Of a stretch of DNA of 64,000 bases, positions 53,999-64,000 are shown one piece after another (the first letter of the stretch is position 1; every line of letters starts with the position of its first letter). The notes beneath the pieces are model-generated. The model was not told where the DNA came from. It saw nothing but the letters and a program-made list of their open reading frames with translations, and made no database searches. Position numbers and translations under genes: made by a program. Source of the stretch: Dactylorhiza incarnata (taxonomy: Eukaryota > Streptophyta > Magnoliopsida > Asparagales > Orchidaceae); the NCBI GenBank assembly GCA_033032865.1, contig JAWHQI010000040.1:13719501-13783500 (forward strand), given 5' to 3'.

Positions 53999-55811
53999 TG
54001 AGTGATGGGGTCTCTGGGTGGTGATTGTGCTGTTTCTTAGGTCTGATTTTGTGCTCTGTGTCGCTACTTTGCTGTCTTGTTTGTTTTTATTTTAGTTGGA
54101 ACAATCTCTTTAACTGTTGTTTTCAAACATTATTATAGGTATTCGGTCCACCTTTAAGGACGTTAAACAAAAGGGCTTCTTGGGAGGCAACACATTGGAA
54201 CCAACCGGTTCCATTTGCTTTTTATTTTTTTTATATGTTCTGTATTTCCTTCTTGCTAACAGCGCATTTTGGAGCTCTCGTGTGGTGGAAAAGGGAGAGG
54301 ATATTTTATTAAAAGAAAAGAGGAATTTCCGCACTTCTGGCATGCTCATTTATGAGCATAGGTCCACTCTACCCCTTTCCTAATTATTTTTGAATTGGTT
54401 ATTATATTTGGTTTTGATTTAGTCTGGGGGAGAGAGTGATCGGTGCACGTGCACACACTTTGCATGACATGTTAGAATGTGCCGAGTTACGAATTTTCAA
54501 ATGTATTGTCGCATTGCATACCACGCACCACATTCGTTTTCTTGTTATTCGTGTGCATTTATCGTGTAAGTGCTTAATTTGTATGTTTGGAAGCTTGTTT
54601 GTTGATTTAGGATTGTGTCGCAGAACAAGTTGTGACCCGTGCGGTGCTACTAGTAGAGCGCTAAGGTGGCTTAAAAATTCTTGTAGAGTAGATTTTATTA
54701 CAAAATTATAGTTTTATTTACTTCTGTAGTGTAATTGTAAAATATTCTACTCGAACGGTGAATTTGGTGAATCTAGCGGTAGCCCTAGGTCGAGTGTAGA
54801 AGAGTTGTTAGCCTCGTGTTGTTTGAGTTGGAAGAAGAGGAGACCTCGCTCGGTGGTTAAGAACTTGCCCCTAGCTATTTTTAAAACGAGTGCGTTGAAT
54901 GATCTTGTTGGGAGCATGACGTAGGCCATCATTTGATCCGATTGAGCTTTGATTTCCCAACCTAATATCACCCTTTGCTAGCCTTGTTGAGGCTTACCTT
55001 TCCTATTTGTTAAACCCCACCAAACTTTCACCAAGACCACATATCCTAACCTAAAACGCACTAGAGTCAAGCTTTGAAATTTATACATTTTGTTGATGAT
55101 TGTGCGATGCGGAGTAGTAAAACTTTGGGGGTGTGATGTGGTGTGTGCGCGCAGAAAAATGAAAATTTTTTTATTGATCCTAACTTATGTTATTATGGAT
55201 CTAAAAAAAAGAGAGTTAATGAACTCTAAAAAGAATGAAACCATAAGTATGATAGTCTCGCGCACACCATAGTGCTTAATTGAAGTCTGGGGGAGTGTGT
55301 TTCAAGGTGAAGATGTTAAGGTTGATTTTTGTTTATTTACCGGAGGTTGGGTGCGTTTAGCCTATGTTCTTCTACTTCATTACCATACCTCAACCCAAGC
55401 CCAAGTCTAGCCTAAAATCCCTACTGATTCTTGATAAGATCGTCTCATGCAGTGAAGAAGGTGTGAAAGGGCAAGCATATGACCATCGACCTTGATGGAT
55501 TTCTTGGAGAGCTCTTTCTTGAGATCCAATTTGAACAACGGGTACCTCAGCAGTTCACGCTATTTTCCTTAGGGCGCGACAGTTCGATTCACCAATAATT
55601 CACCTCAGAGTAGCAGTATTTTGTATTTTACACTTGTAGAAGTTCTTAAAATATAGTCTTTGTTTTAAAATCTTTTCTACTTTATTTTTACGATCGTTAT
55701 TTCTTTACTTCCCATCATGTTTTGCCTGCGCAGTTGCTTCTTTAACGTGCACTTTTCTACCATAGGATTAAGTGTTTTCCCGAGACGTGCAAACTGGTAA
55801 GTCTGGGGGTG
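53999..55811 (+). other. Athila-GP non-coding region
   Basis: It holds the block GGACGTTAAACAAAAGGGC...GGGAGGCAAC (54157-54191), similar to 22755-22786 of Athila-NB. A GGAACC/GGTTCC hairpin follows at 54197-54212. AGTCTGGGGG occurs at 54421, 55284 and 55800; the last directly precedes the 3' LTR and is the likely polypurine tract. No RT or integrase motif is seen. Confidence 0.65.
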
Positions 55812-57289
55812 CGATGAATCCCATTTATATACACATTTATGGACTCATCTGGGCCAATTATCTAGCCTATGCACTACACTTTAGGCATGTTTTCATTCAT
55901 ATTGGTTATTCCTTGATAGGTGCACTCTTAGGCCCGTTTCGGTGTGCAGTTGCGCTCCTCGTTATTGGGGGTAAGCACATGGTGCTCCCCTTCCATTTCT
56001 TTATGTTTATCTAGTGCTGGAGGTGTATTCCCAGCTATTTTTATCTTGTATGTAGGTGGCCGGATACAAGTGTCCAGTTTTCTCCCAGAATTCATGACTG
56101 TGTGAAACGCACGGTCATGCATTTCCCTTGACGCACGGGCTGTTGCGGTCGTGCGCTCTGATCTGGGTAGAAGGCGATCGATCTGAATCTAGTCGTGCAT
56201 TTTACGCATGGGCGGATTTGCCCGTGCGTGAGTAAAACGCACAGTTGGCATGTGTTCTCCATGTTTTTGGTCATTCTGAATTTACCCGTGTGTTTGTACG
56301 CACGGGCGCATTTGCCCGTGTGTGGGTAAAACGCACGGGCGGCGCTGTGTCTCTCTCAAGCCTGCTTTTATCATATAATAACGCACGGTTCACGCACGGT
56401 CGTGCGTTCGACCGTGCGTGACCATTTTTGCCTGTTTAGTATAAAATGCAGATTACATCGCAGAGTAGTATGAGAGTGGAGAGGGGAGCGGGAAATTAGG
56501 TCCTTCACGCCGTTCCTGAGGTCTAAAGGCTTCTCCTTCACCTCCACCACCAAAGAGGCCATTTTCCGGCGTCTTCCACCACCATCCTTCCATCCGGGAG
56601 TGTTAGCAAGCATCCTCCACCAAGTGCTCAAGCATTCCTCGTCGTGGGAAGCAATAGAAGAGCTGTAGGTCTGTGGAGTGGTGACAGCCTCCATCGAATC
56701 AGCACCATCTGAGGGCCGTGCCCGGAGAGAGCCCGAAAACCTCTTATTCTGGCCGATAACACAAAACGCGGTGATTTCTTCCTATTGGTCTTCTCTAAAC
56801 TTTATGTTTGTGTTTTCCTTGTGATTGTTGTAATGAACTATCATTTAGCTTTATGTTATAAATCTTTTGTAATGTTCATGTGCAATGATGTGGTGGTGCG
56901 AGAATAGCACTTTCTTTGCTGTGTTTTCCTGAGATTTGTTGTGTGTGAAGCCCTAGCAATTGCTAGTGATGTTGCTTGGAGAAGAGGTGTGTGCGACCCT
57001 CACCCGTCATAGTTACTTTCTGTCCATGCGCCTCCCGAAGCACGGCATCGCGGCCGTTGCATCCACCTCGCCTTGCGAAGCGGAGTTTTGACCTGCATCT
57101 CTCTTTTCTGCACCAGCTTAGGAAACCCAAAATCAATGCCCTTGTTTTTCCTTTATTCGCTCGTATAACGATCGATTCACCACACGTTTCGTTCACCAGA
57201 ACCTGCATTCCTTGAGAGACGATATTCGGGGAAGCTATTCCCAATTTTATTACTTGACAGCGACCGGTGCACTTGCCGAATACGCATCA
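55812..57289 (+). repeat. Athila-GP 3' LTR
   Basis: This 1478-bp LTR begins CGATGAATCCC where the 5' LTR begins TGATGAGTCCC, so its terminal T appears changed to C. CCGTGCGT words and TATAAAAT (56440-56447) are retained. Confidence 0.9.
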
Positions 57290-58272
57290 GTGGTAGCGCC
57301 TAGCGATAGCTGCTAATGCAGGCGGTAGCACCTAGCGGATGAGGTATCTACTAGCGCCGACAGTTGCGCCAAGCACAAGAGTAAGGCGGTCGGCTTGCTT
57401 AAAATGAAGGATTCTCACGCGGAGAATATTGCCTAATCTGGGATACCGTCGGTGGTAGCGATAGCGCAGGCGCTAGCTCCAAGGCTATAAAAAGGACCCC
57501 GTGGATTCGTCTTCTTCATCCTCTTGAGATCCTAAATTCCAGAGCTTCGTGCCACAGCATAGAGAAGAAGGTTCATAGAGAAACTCTCATAAATCCATGA
57601 AGGCTAAAGGAGATCCGTGGAGAAGATTTTAACACGCGTCATCATCCTGACGAAAAACTGCATCGACTATGATCATACTCTGCGTGTCTTCGACTACTTG
57701 TCCGAGAGATCCACATAGAGGGAGTTTTTATATTATTGTCTTTTTATTTCACATCTTTTCTTGTAATCATTTAGTAAACTCGCTGCATGTTGGCGACTAG
57801 GTCTGGGTAGGACTTAGGGCAGAAATTCGCCTCATGTTGGCGAGTAGGTCTAGGGTGTAGGTCTAGGGGGTACTTGAGGCCATATTCGGGGAAGGGCTGG
57901 CTGAGCGGCTTGAGGCCGTATCCGGGTAGGATCAGCTAAAGCCAACCGGTTCGTGGGGATACGAGTCGGTATAGAAAACAAAAAGAGTTTTTCATATTTC
58001 GCTTTGATTTCTAGCATCATTGAAATAAAAATTTTGTAATCAATTTTATTAATAATAATCATGTCTCTGTTTGTGTAATAAAATTGATTTGTTCTTCATT
58101 TCTCTAAATTGTTTATTATCCTCTCCTTTATTATAAAACAATTTAGATCTTTATTCAAAATCACTATTTTGATCTCTTATCATAAGCAAGTATTTCAAAA
58201 TATAATATAAGTTTTTAAAACCCTTATTCAACCCCCCCCCCCCCCCCTCTGAGGGCGCCTACCGATCCAACA
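57290..58272 (+). repeat. Copia-2 3' LTR, right part
   Basis: It continues the LTR after Athila-GP with GCGCTAGC-like words, TATAAAAA (57486-57493), a run of 16 Cs (58232-58247) and the end GATCCAACA. AAAAG follows, completing the target duplication. Confidence 0.92.
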
Positions 58273-59646
58273 AAAAGGGTATTAAAGAAGGTAGCCTCTA
58301 ATAAAAGTAAATATCATAAGAAAATGGGGTTTCGGATTTAGCCCATCATACTTCCTAGTACTGCTGCGAGCCCTTTACTGGGTAGACCTCAAGAAATCCA
58401 AGATTCACCTCAAATATCAAAGTATAACTAAACACTAAGCAAGATTAGATTAAGTGGGTGAATAATGGTATTGTTAAACCACATCCCGTGTTAAGGGATG
58501 GAATTGGTTGTGTAAGACTGGTTATTCTGGTGAGTTGGAGGCTCGATGTGGTTCTGATATGGAGGAACTGTTAGTCCCGCGAACTGGAGGCTCGGATGGT
58601 TTAGGTGATACATTGCATGTACATATAATGTGGAGGGTCATTAGTACTAGTTCGATTGACATTTTGATGAAAGTTGATTAACTCTGGTGAGGTGTAGTGG
58701 TTTAAAGGGCCAGATGGTTGTTTTTACTGCGGTCTGGAAGGACAATCCCTAATAACCTACACCCGATAATAAAAGACTGGTGTTTTTCTAGAAAGAGTAT
58801 GCAAGACTCTAAGGTATGTATAAGAAGCATACACAAGGTCTAGGCCTGGTAGTGTATATACTTGCCAAGGAGTAGAGATATCTGCTCCACTACCTCCATA
58901 GCCTTGATGGTGGTACCTGAGAGGCTAGCTACCTCCGAATAGCAGGAACTAAAGGTTTGGGATCACATAGTTGTGTGGGTGAGTTGCACTTGGATGAAGC
59001 ATTTAATAACATATTGCATTGCATAGTATGTCATACATACATTACAGACCCACATCATATAAATTGTTTTGTGCTTTTTTATATGATGAGTTACTTTGTA
59101 ATTGGAAACCTTAACTTATAAGTTTGTATGAACATTCATATAACTTAAGGTACGTTTCTGTAATGGTAACTTAGTTCGTACTTTACTTTACCTTAATTTA
59201 CTGCGCTGCACTTTACTTACTTCTTCTCTTTACTATTGCTCCAACTTATATAAAATTTCTAGTATAGCATTTATACATTACTTTAGTTCTACCTGTATAC
59301 TTGCTAGTTAGAGACATGTCACCTGCTTTTTTTTTTAAAGAGACATGTCACCTGCTTGTACATACGATTTTGATGTCTTCCTTTTCCATCCTCCCGCCCG
59401 GTGCCTAGGAGTCACAGGGGGAGGCGAGGGCAAAATGACTTAGCCTTTTTGACTAATGGACGATGGACCATATCATTTTAGGAGCCCATGGTGCAGCACC
59501 AACAACATCTGGTGGCAAAACTTGAGGAGCCATTGCAGCGCATTACAAACATCCAACGTTAGATAATTATGAGTTTTGATAGCTTCTGATAGTTGTATAG
59601 TGGGAGAGTGTTGTACTTTTCATTTGGACATGTGTCGAGCATAATG
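58273..59646. other. Unassigned stretch between Copia-2 and Copia-4
   Basis: No coding frame of note is seen. An 18-bp direct repeat AGAGACATGTCACCTGCT flanks a T-rich tract (about 59311-59357). The motif GGAGGCTCG recurs near 58547 and 58588. It is probably part of a decayed element into which Copia-2 inserted; the same host sequence should lie left of 43699. Confidence 0.4.
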
Positions 59647-60880
59647 TGAACTTTTCTGTAGATCTAGGAGTGAGCAGGAATCGTACAACTTAAAGTTACA
59701 GCCAAGAAATAGAAGCACATGAAGCAAAACAATCTTTATTGATAACAGCAGGAAGCTTCATTACAGAGCGAGGTATACATGGCGAGACATGATTTCGCCA
59801 GTACACAAAACCAAAAGGAAAAAAACAATGCTGAAGAAAGATAACTGGCGGTCTGAGCACAGAAGGCGCCTAACCTCGCGGCAAGGGTGTTCGCGCGACT
59901 AGAAGAGGAGACCGCACAAACAGTCTGCTGACAACTTGAACAACACCACTGAAGCTCCGTAACCTCCCGAACTCCACTAATTCTCCCAAACTCCAGTAAC
60001 CCACACTGCAAACCGCAAGACCGCCCGGACACTTTAGAAGAAGAGGTGACCGCTGCTGTCCGCACAATCTACTGAAGCTGCACAAACGAAGATCAATCAG
60101 CAAACTTGGCGGTCACTAAAAAAGGAAACCGCAACTTCTAGGCACGAGTTCATCTTACACTTAGTGCGATGATATTGCTGCTACATCGATATCTATTTAT
60201 AGGCGTTGGACCAGATCCAGTCACCACCTTATGAGATAGAGTCACCGCACTGATCGCGCGACCAAGATCGGTCAACCCGCGCGGTCAGCAGAAGATCGCT
60301 CTGTGCTTAGTGAGCTCGCCGACTTCAATCCTAACCAGGAGATTGCCACTCCTCCAAGAAGTTGAGCGATCATGACAACCTGCATGGTCATGATTCCCAA
60401 CACCAGTGTTCGCATATACGAGACCTCCTCCAGAGACCGCGAACACAGCCAAGTCGACTAAGGCAACAGCCCGCCAAGTCGACCAACACCAGTGTCCGCA
60501 TACATCAGCAAATCGCCAAGGGACCAGCTTATGCGAAGACAAAGTGTAGACCGCGCAACTAAGAAAACTTTAGTCGGTGCGCGCCATCAAGAACCCGGAC
60601 AGTCACCAGACCGGACTGTCGGATACCAGAACAACAACCCTGTGCGGTTAACAGCTTAACCCGCACAGTACTAAAAAATAGCTCACCACGTGGTCACACG
60701 AACTAGACCTCGCGGACTCACCTCGGCAGCCTTAGACAGAGAGAACAGCCGTCAGGCCGAATAAACCTACGGCTAGACCGAATAGGTCAGACCGCAGAGG
60801 AGACCGGAAGATCGCGTGGTTAGATCAGACTGCGTGACAACCTCCCAGACCGCCAACTTCACACATCAACATTTTCAACA
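59647..60880 (-). repeat. Copia-4 3' LTR
   Basis: This 1234-bp LTR reads TGTTGAAAAT...GAAAAGTTCA on the minus strand. TATAAATA reads on the minus strand at 60194-60201. It is rich in AGACCGC/GCGGTCT and GATCGC words and related to the Copia-1 LTR in its first ~200 bp and last bases (as written). Confidence 0.9.
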
Positions 60881-61962
60881 CCAGAACTTCCCTTGTATGA
60901 TGTCAACTCATCAAACACAACGTCGCGAGATACAACAAATCTGTGCATCTCTGGGTCCATGCATTCCAGCCCTTCTTCCGATCATCATATCCCACGAAGA
61001 CTAGCTTCCTTGCTTTTGTATCTAACTTTGTCCGAAGCGCATCTGGAACGTGCACATAGCAGGTGGAACCAAACACCCGATGGTGCACCACGCTTGGCTT
61101 TTCCTTCAACATCATCTCATGCGGGGTCAACATGTTCATGGGACTGAGAGGCATCATGTTGATGACGTAGGTGGCACAAGACATTCACTCCGCCCAGAAG
61201 GACCTTGGGATACTCTTGGCATGCGGCCAACATTTGCAGGTCTCCGTTAGATGACGAATCTTTTGCTTGGCAACTCCGTTTGGTTGTGGAGTATACGCAC
61301 AAGTAAGCTCCCTCCGGATACCCGCCTTCCTGCAAAAACTAGAGAACTCACCAGAGGTGAACTCCCCCCCCCCCCCCCCCCCCCCCGTTATCAGTTCTCA
61401 GCTTCTTAATCCGCAGGCCTAGCGGACCCTCCACTAGTTCCTTGAACTCCACAAACTTGGAAAAAGCTTCCGCCTTCTCCTTCAGGAAATAGACCCAGAC
61501 ATATCTGGTGTAATCATCGATCAACACCAGCATATACGTGCTGCCTCTGAGGCTTGGAGTAGCAGTCGGTCCCATCAAGTTACCGTGGACACACTCCAAT
61601 GGCACACTACTCCTTGTCTGTGACTTATCAAACGGCATTCGATGAGACATGCCGAACTGACATCCCATGCAAACATGACCGTCATCGTAGGAAGATAGAC
61701 TAGGCATGCCCTTGACTAGACCTTTTATCGCCATATCCTTCAGTTTATCCATCCCTACATGCCCCAACCTATCGTGCCATATAACGGCACTATCATTTGT
61801 CCTCATCTTGTCAACATAAGAACTTGTCGATAAAACGAACAAGTCTTTTGCTCTTCTCCCAACATGAACGACATCGGCCTTTACCGCCTCAACATTTCGT
61901 AGAAACCTTACTTTTATTGGACCGAACAGAAAGTGATACCCAACGTCTACAGCGTTGGTCAC
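60881..61962 (-). pseudogene. Copia-4 integrase
   Basis: Fragments are 61962-61348 (zinc site WHDRLGH and CMGC, core ILVLIDDYTRYVW-like) and 61184-60903 (C-terminus, VFGSTCYVHVP). The first catalytic aspartate is lost (HGNLMG where Copia-1 has HSDLMG). At the second catalytic site a run of 23 Cs (61364-61386, G on the coding strand) replaces the bases after TDN. Both changes should abolish activity. The C-terminal fragment is followed directly by the LTR. Confidence 0.88.
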
Positions 61963-62220
61963 GGAGAAGAGTTTTTCCTCATTCTGGGCACATGATAGAC
62001 ACTCTTCAACGTTAGTGGCCCCCTACCACAGCCCAAGGAAACAGCCCCCAGCTTCTCGACAGTATGGATAGTATCATCAGCAGTTATGATAACATCATTA
62101 CCTGAGTAAGGCTGCGCCGAAGAAAGCTTCGACTCGTCCCCGGTGAGGTGATGACCACACCTCGAGTCCACGATCCAGTCCTCCTGATAGTTGATAGGAG
62201 CCGCATCTCCGACAGATGCC
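61959..62220 (-). pseudogene. Copia-4 protease region
   Basis: WIVDSRCGHHLTGDE lies at about 62135-62175. The active site reads DSR where Copia-1 has DSG. The frame beyond is partly open (62171-61959) with frame changes on both sides. Confidence 0.75.
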
Positions 62221-62258
62221 GAGAAGGCTCCTCCCCATCCTCCATCATTAGGCCTGTC

Positions 62259-63116
62259 CTAAGTTTCCTCCTTCCCTGCAGCAGCATGCCCTGGATGAAG
62301 ATTCACCCGGCAGTCCTTCCTGATGTGACCAAGCTTTCTGCACTTAAAGCATTTGGGTCCTTCTCCCTTCTTCTTCTCATCAGCCTTGGGAGCATAGCCC
62401 CTCTCCTGCTGTCCAAAAGTTGAAGGCCCATTTCCTCCAGCGGTCTTCTTCTTCTTATCCCATCTCTTCTTCTTCCCTGTGAAGAGTACCTCGCCTTCTC
62501 CCCCAGACACTGACACCCCCGCCATCTACCTTGCGAGGCTCTCCTGCAGTGCATGCAGATTCTCCAGCTCCAGCAGAGACGGCTGATTTGCCCAACCCTG
62601 CACCGACATCACAAAGGACACATACTCCTTCCGCAAGCCGCGGATGATGTGTCTCTTCAGCTTTGCATCAGAAATTGGCTCATCAAGATCCAGTGCTGAA
62701 ATCTCAGCGCACAGGTTCTTCACCTTCAGGAAGAACGTACAGATAGACAGATCTCCCTGAGCCGACCTAGCCAGCTCATTTTCTAGGAACTGTAGCCTCG
62801 CTACATTCTTCTTGTTAAACAGCCCGTCCAGGGCTCTCCAGATCTCGGCAGCTGATCCACACCCTAAGATGTGATCGAATAGGTCAGGTGATATTGCCCT
62901 TTTCAGAGTGAACTCTGCTTTCACATTAATCCTCCTCCAATTCCTCACCTAATGACCATTATCCCCTTCTGGGATAACTTCCTGCGTACTATCTCCACCA
63001 ACAACCTCCCAGAGGTCCTCGCCCAGAAGTTAACTCTTCATACACGACTTCCAATTCTTGAAGTTAGTCTACGTAAGCATCTCAATTCCAAGACCTCTTG
63101 TAAAACCTGCTTCCAT
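62259..63116 (-). pseudogene. Copia-4 gag
   Basis: It starts at ATG 63116. Several in-frame stops occur in the first 170 nt. Then it is open 62948-62526 (capsid: FDHILGCGSAAEIW, LFNKKNVARLQFLENEL) and 62525-62259, separated by one stop. The zinc knuckle CFKCRKLGHIRKDC is intact CCHC. It is similar throughout to Copia-1 gag. Confidence 0.85.
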
Positions 63117-63191
63117 GGCTCTACCACTGGTTCCTTCTTCACAAAGGCGATGGCAACTTTAAGTTGTTCACTCCTCTATCCACTCCAACCT

Positions 63192-63204
63192 CTCTCTGAT
63201 ACCA
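63192..63204 (-). other. Copia-4 primer binding site, tRNA-iMet type
   Basis: TGGTATCAGAGAG reads on the minus strand, 2 bp from the 5' LTR. Confidence 0.85.
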
Positions 63205-63206
63205 AG

Positions 63207-64000
63207 TAATCTTTTCGGTATATCTAGCAGTGAGCAGGAATCGTACAACTTAAAGTTACAGCCAACAACCAGAAGCATATGAAGCAAAACAATCTTTATT
63301 GATAATAACAGGAATCTTCATTACAGAGTGAGGTATACATGGCGAGACATGATTTCACCAGTACACAAAACAAAAAGGAAAAAAACAATGCTGAAGAAAG
63401 ATAACTGGCGGTCTGAGCACAGAAGCCGCCTATCTGCACGACAAGGGTGTTCGCGCGACTAGAAGAGGAGACCGCGCCAACAGTCTGCCGGCAGCTTGAA
63501 CAATACCACTGAAGCTCCGCGACCTCCCGAACTCCACTGATTCTCCCAAACTCCAGCAACCCACACTGCAAGCCGCAATACCGCCCGGACACATTAGAAG
63601 AATAGGTGACCGTAGTTGTGTGCACAATCCACAGAAGCTGCACAAACGAAGATCTATCAGCAAACTGGGCGGTCACTAAAAAAGGAGACCGCAAGTTCTA
63701 GTCACGAGTTCAGCTTACACTTGGTGCGATGATATCACCGCTACAGCGACATCTATTTATAGGCGTGGGACCAAATCCAGTCACCACCCTATGAGATAGA
63801 GTCACCGCACTGATCGCGCGACCAAGATCGGTCAACCCGCGTGGTCAGCAGAAGATCGCTCTGCGCTTAGTGAGCTCGCCGACTTCAATCCTGACCAGGA
63901 GATCGCCACTCCTCCAAGAAGCCGCACGATTTTGATAACCCGCTTGGTCCTGACGCCCACCACCAGTGTTCGCATATACGAGACCTTCTCCATATACCGC
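63207..64000 (-). repeat. Copia-4 5' LTR (incomplete at window edge)
   Basis: It matches 59647-60440, with a TATAAATA core (minus strand) at 63754-63761. Its terminal dinucleotide as written is TA instead of TG. Confidence 0.9.

Larger units (their letters stand above)
50053..57289 (+). mobile_element. Athila-GP: Athila-like element with gag and protease only
   Basis: It is 7237 bp, from TGATGAGTCCC to ACGCATCA. Flanking 5-mers are GTGCT (50048-50052) and GTGGT (57290-57294), one mismatch. LTRs are 50053-51532 and 55812-57289. It contains an altered tRNA-Asp primer site, gag, protease, a conserved non-coding block and three AGTCTGGGGG tracts. No RT or integrase is seen. Confidence 0.9.
43699..58272 (+). 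mobile_element. Copia-2: Copia-type element without pol, interrupted by Athila-GP
   Basis: LTRs run TGTTGGAACTTGG...CCAATCCAACA. The 5' LTR is 43699-44907. The 3' LTR is 49835-50052 plus 57290-58272. Target duplication is AAAAG (43694-43698, 58273-58277). A tRNA-iMet primer site and AAAAGGGGGAGT polypurine tract are in place. The 4.9-kb interior holds only a gag-like pseudogene, so it is either a large non-autonomous derivative or has lost pol. Confidence 0.92.
59647..64000 (-). mobile_element. Copia-4: Copia element lacking RT and RNase H (runs off the right edge)
   Basis: The 3' LTR is 59647-60880 and the 5' LTR is 63207 to beyond 64000. The interior (60881-63206) is related to Copia-1 but holds only gag, protease and integrase. 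Just after the integrase C-terminus the sequence jumps to the 3' LTR, so RT, RNase H and the polypurine tract are deleted. The right target site is not visible. Confidence 0.9.

Noticed and set aside
58273..59646. Host gene fragment between Copia-2 and Copia-4
   Set aside because: No frame above short chance length and no splice or domain evidence.

Overview
The window is plant nuclear DNA made almost entirely of nested LTR retrotransposons. I see no host protein-coding gene, rRNA, tRNA or CRISPR array. Plant origin is supported by lineages known only from plants: Tat-type Ty3/Gypsy with a second RNase H domain, Athila-type gag, and a Sirevirus-type Copia with an extra ORF after pol. It is also supported by primer sites matching plant tRNA-iMet and tRNA-Asp, and by short (75-77 bp) GT-AG introns with CTAAC branch points. 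I cannot name the species. Element names below are local labels.

Layout of 1-40012. The oldest layer is a degraded Sirevirus, Copia-3 (+ strand): pol remnant 17953-20404, extra 'env-like' ORF 36171-38352, 3' LTR 38532-40012. Its integrase is cut by a piece of a Copia-2-family LTR (17539-17952). That LTR is cut by Tat-2 (1-3619 plus 16330-17538, its gag-pol lying off the left edge). Tat-2 is cut by Tat-1 (3620-16329, target duplication CAGCG). Further right, Copia-3 is cut by Copia-1 (20681-36018, minus strand). The 3' LTR of Copia-1 is cut by Athila-NB (21149-29911, duplication CTGCG), and Athila-NB is cut by Tat-3 (23628-27663, duplication GAGAG).

Layout of 40013-64000. An unassigned AT-rich stretch (40013-43698) contains a cluster of TTGAC words and decayed repeats of roughly 155 bp. 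Copia-2 (43699-58272, duplication AAAAG) follows. It is a pol-less Copia whose 3' LTR is cut by Athila-GP (50053-57289), an Athila relative with gag and protease only. Next is an unassigned stretch (58278-59646), then Copia-4 (59647 to beyond the edge, minus strand), which has lost reverse transcriptase and RNase H.

How the genes work together. In each autonomous family, gag builds the particle, protease matures it, reverse transcriptase/RNase H copies the RNA, and integrase inserts the DNA. Every pol here carries stops or frameshifts, so all look dead. The most informative unit is in the Tat elements. Between pol and the 3' LTR they carry two genes on the strand opposite to gag-pol, each with its own TATA box. 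Gene A has two exons and gene B three. The inferred exon lengths add up to whole codon numbers, and the splice signals are the same in Tat-1 and Tat-2. Tat-1 inserted into gene A of Tat-2 in the opposite orientation, which leaves a 3.6-kb inverted repeat at the left of the window.

Nearly every LTR family here also carries many copies of its own short CpG-containing word (GAGAYCGC, GTCACGGCCATGAC, CCGTGCGT, GCGCTAGC, CTCGACGAA). The first of these is shared by the unrelated Tat and Copia-1/Copia-4 elements. I rate that as the most unusual signal in the window.
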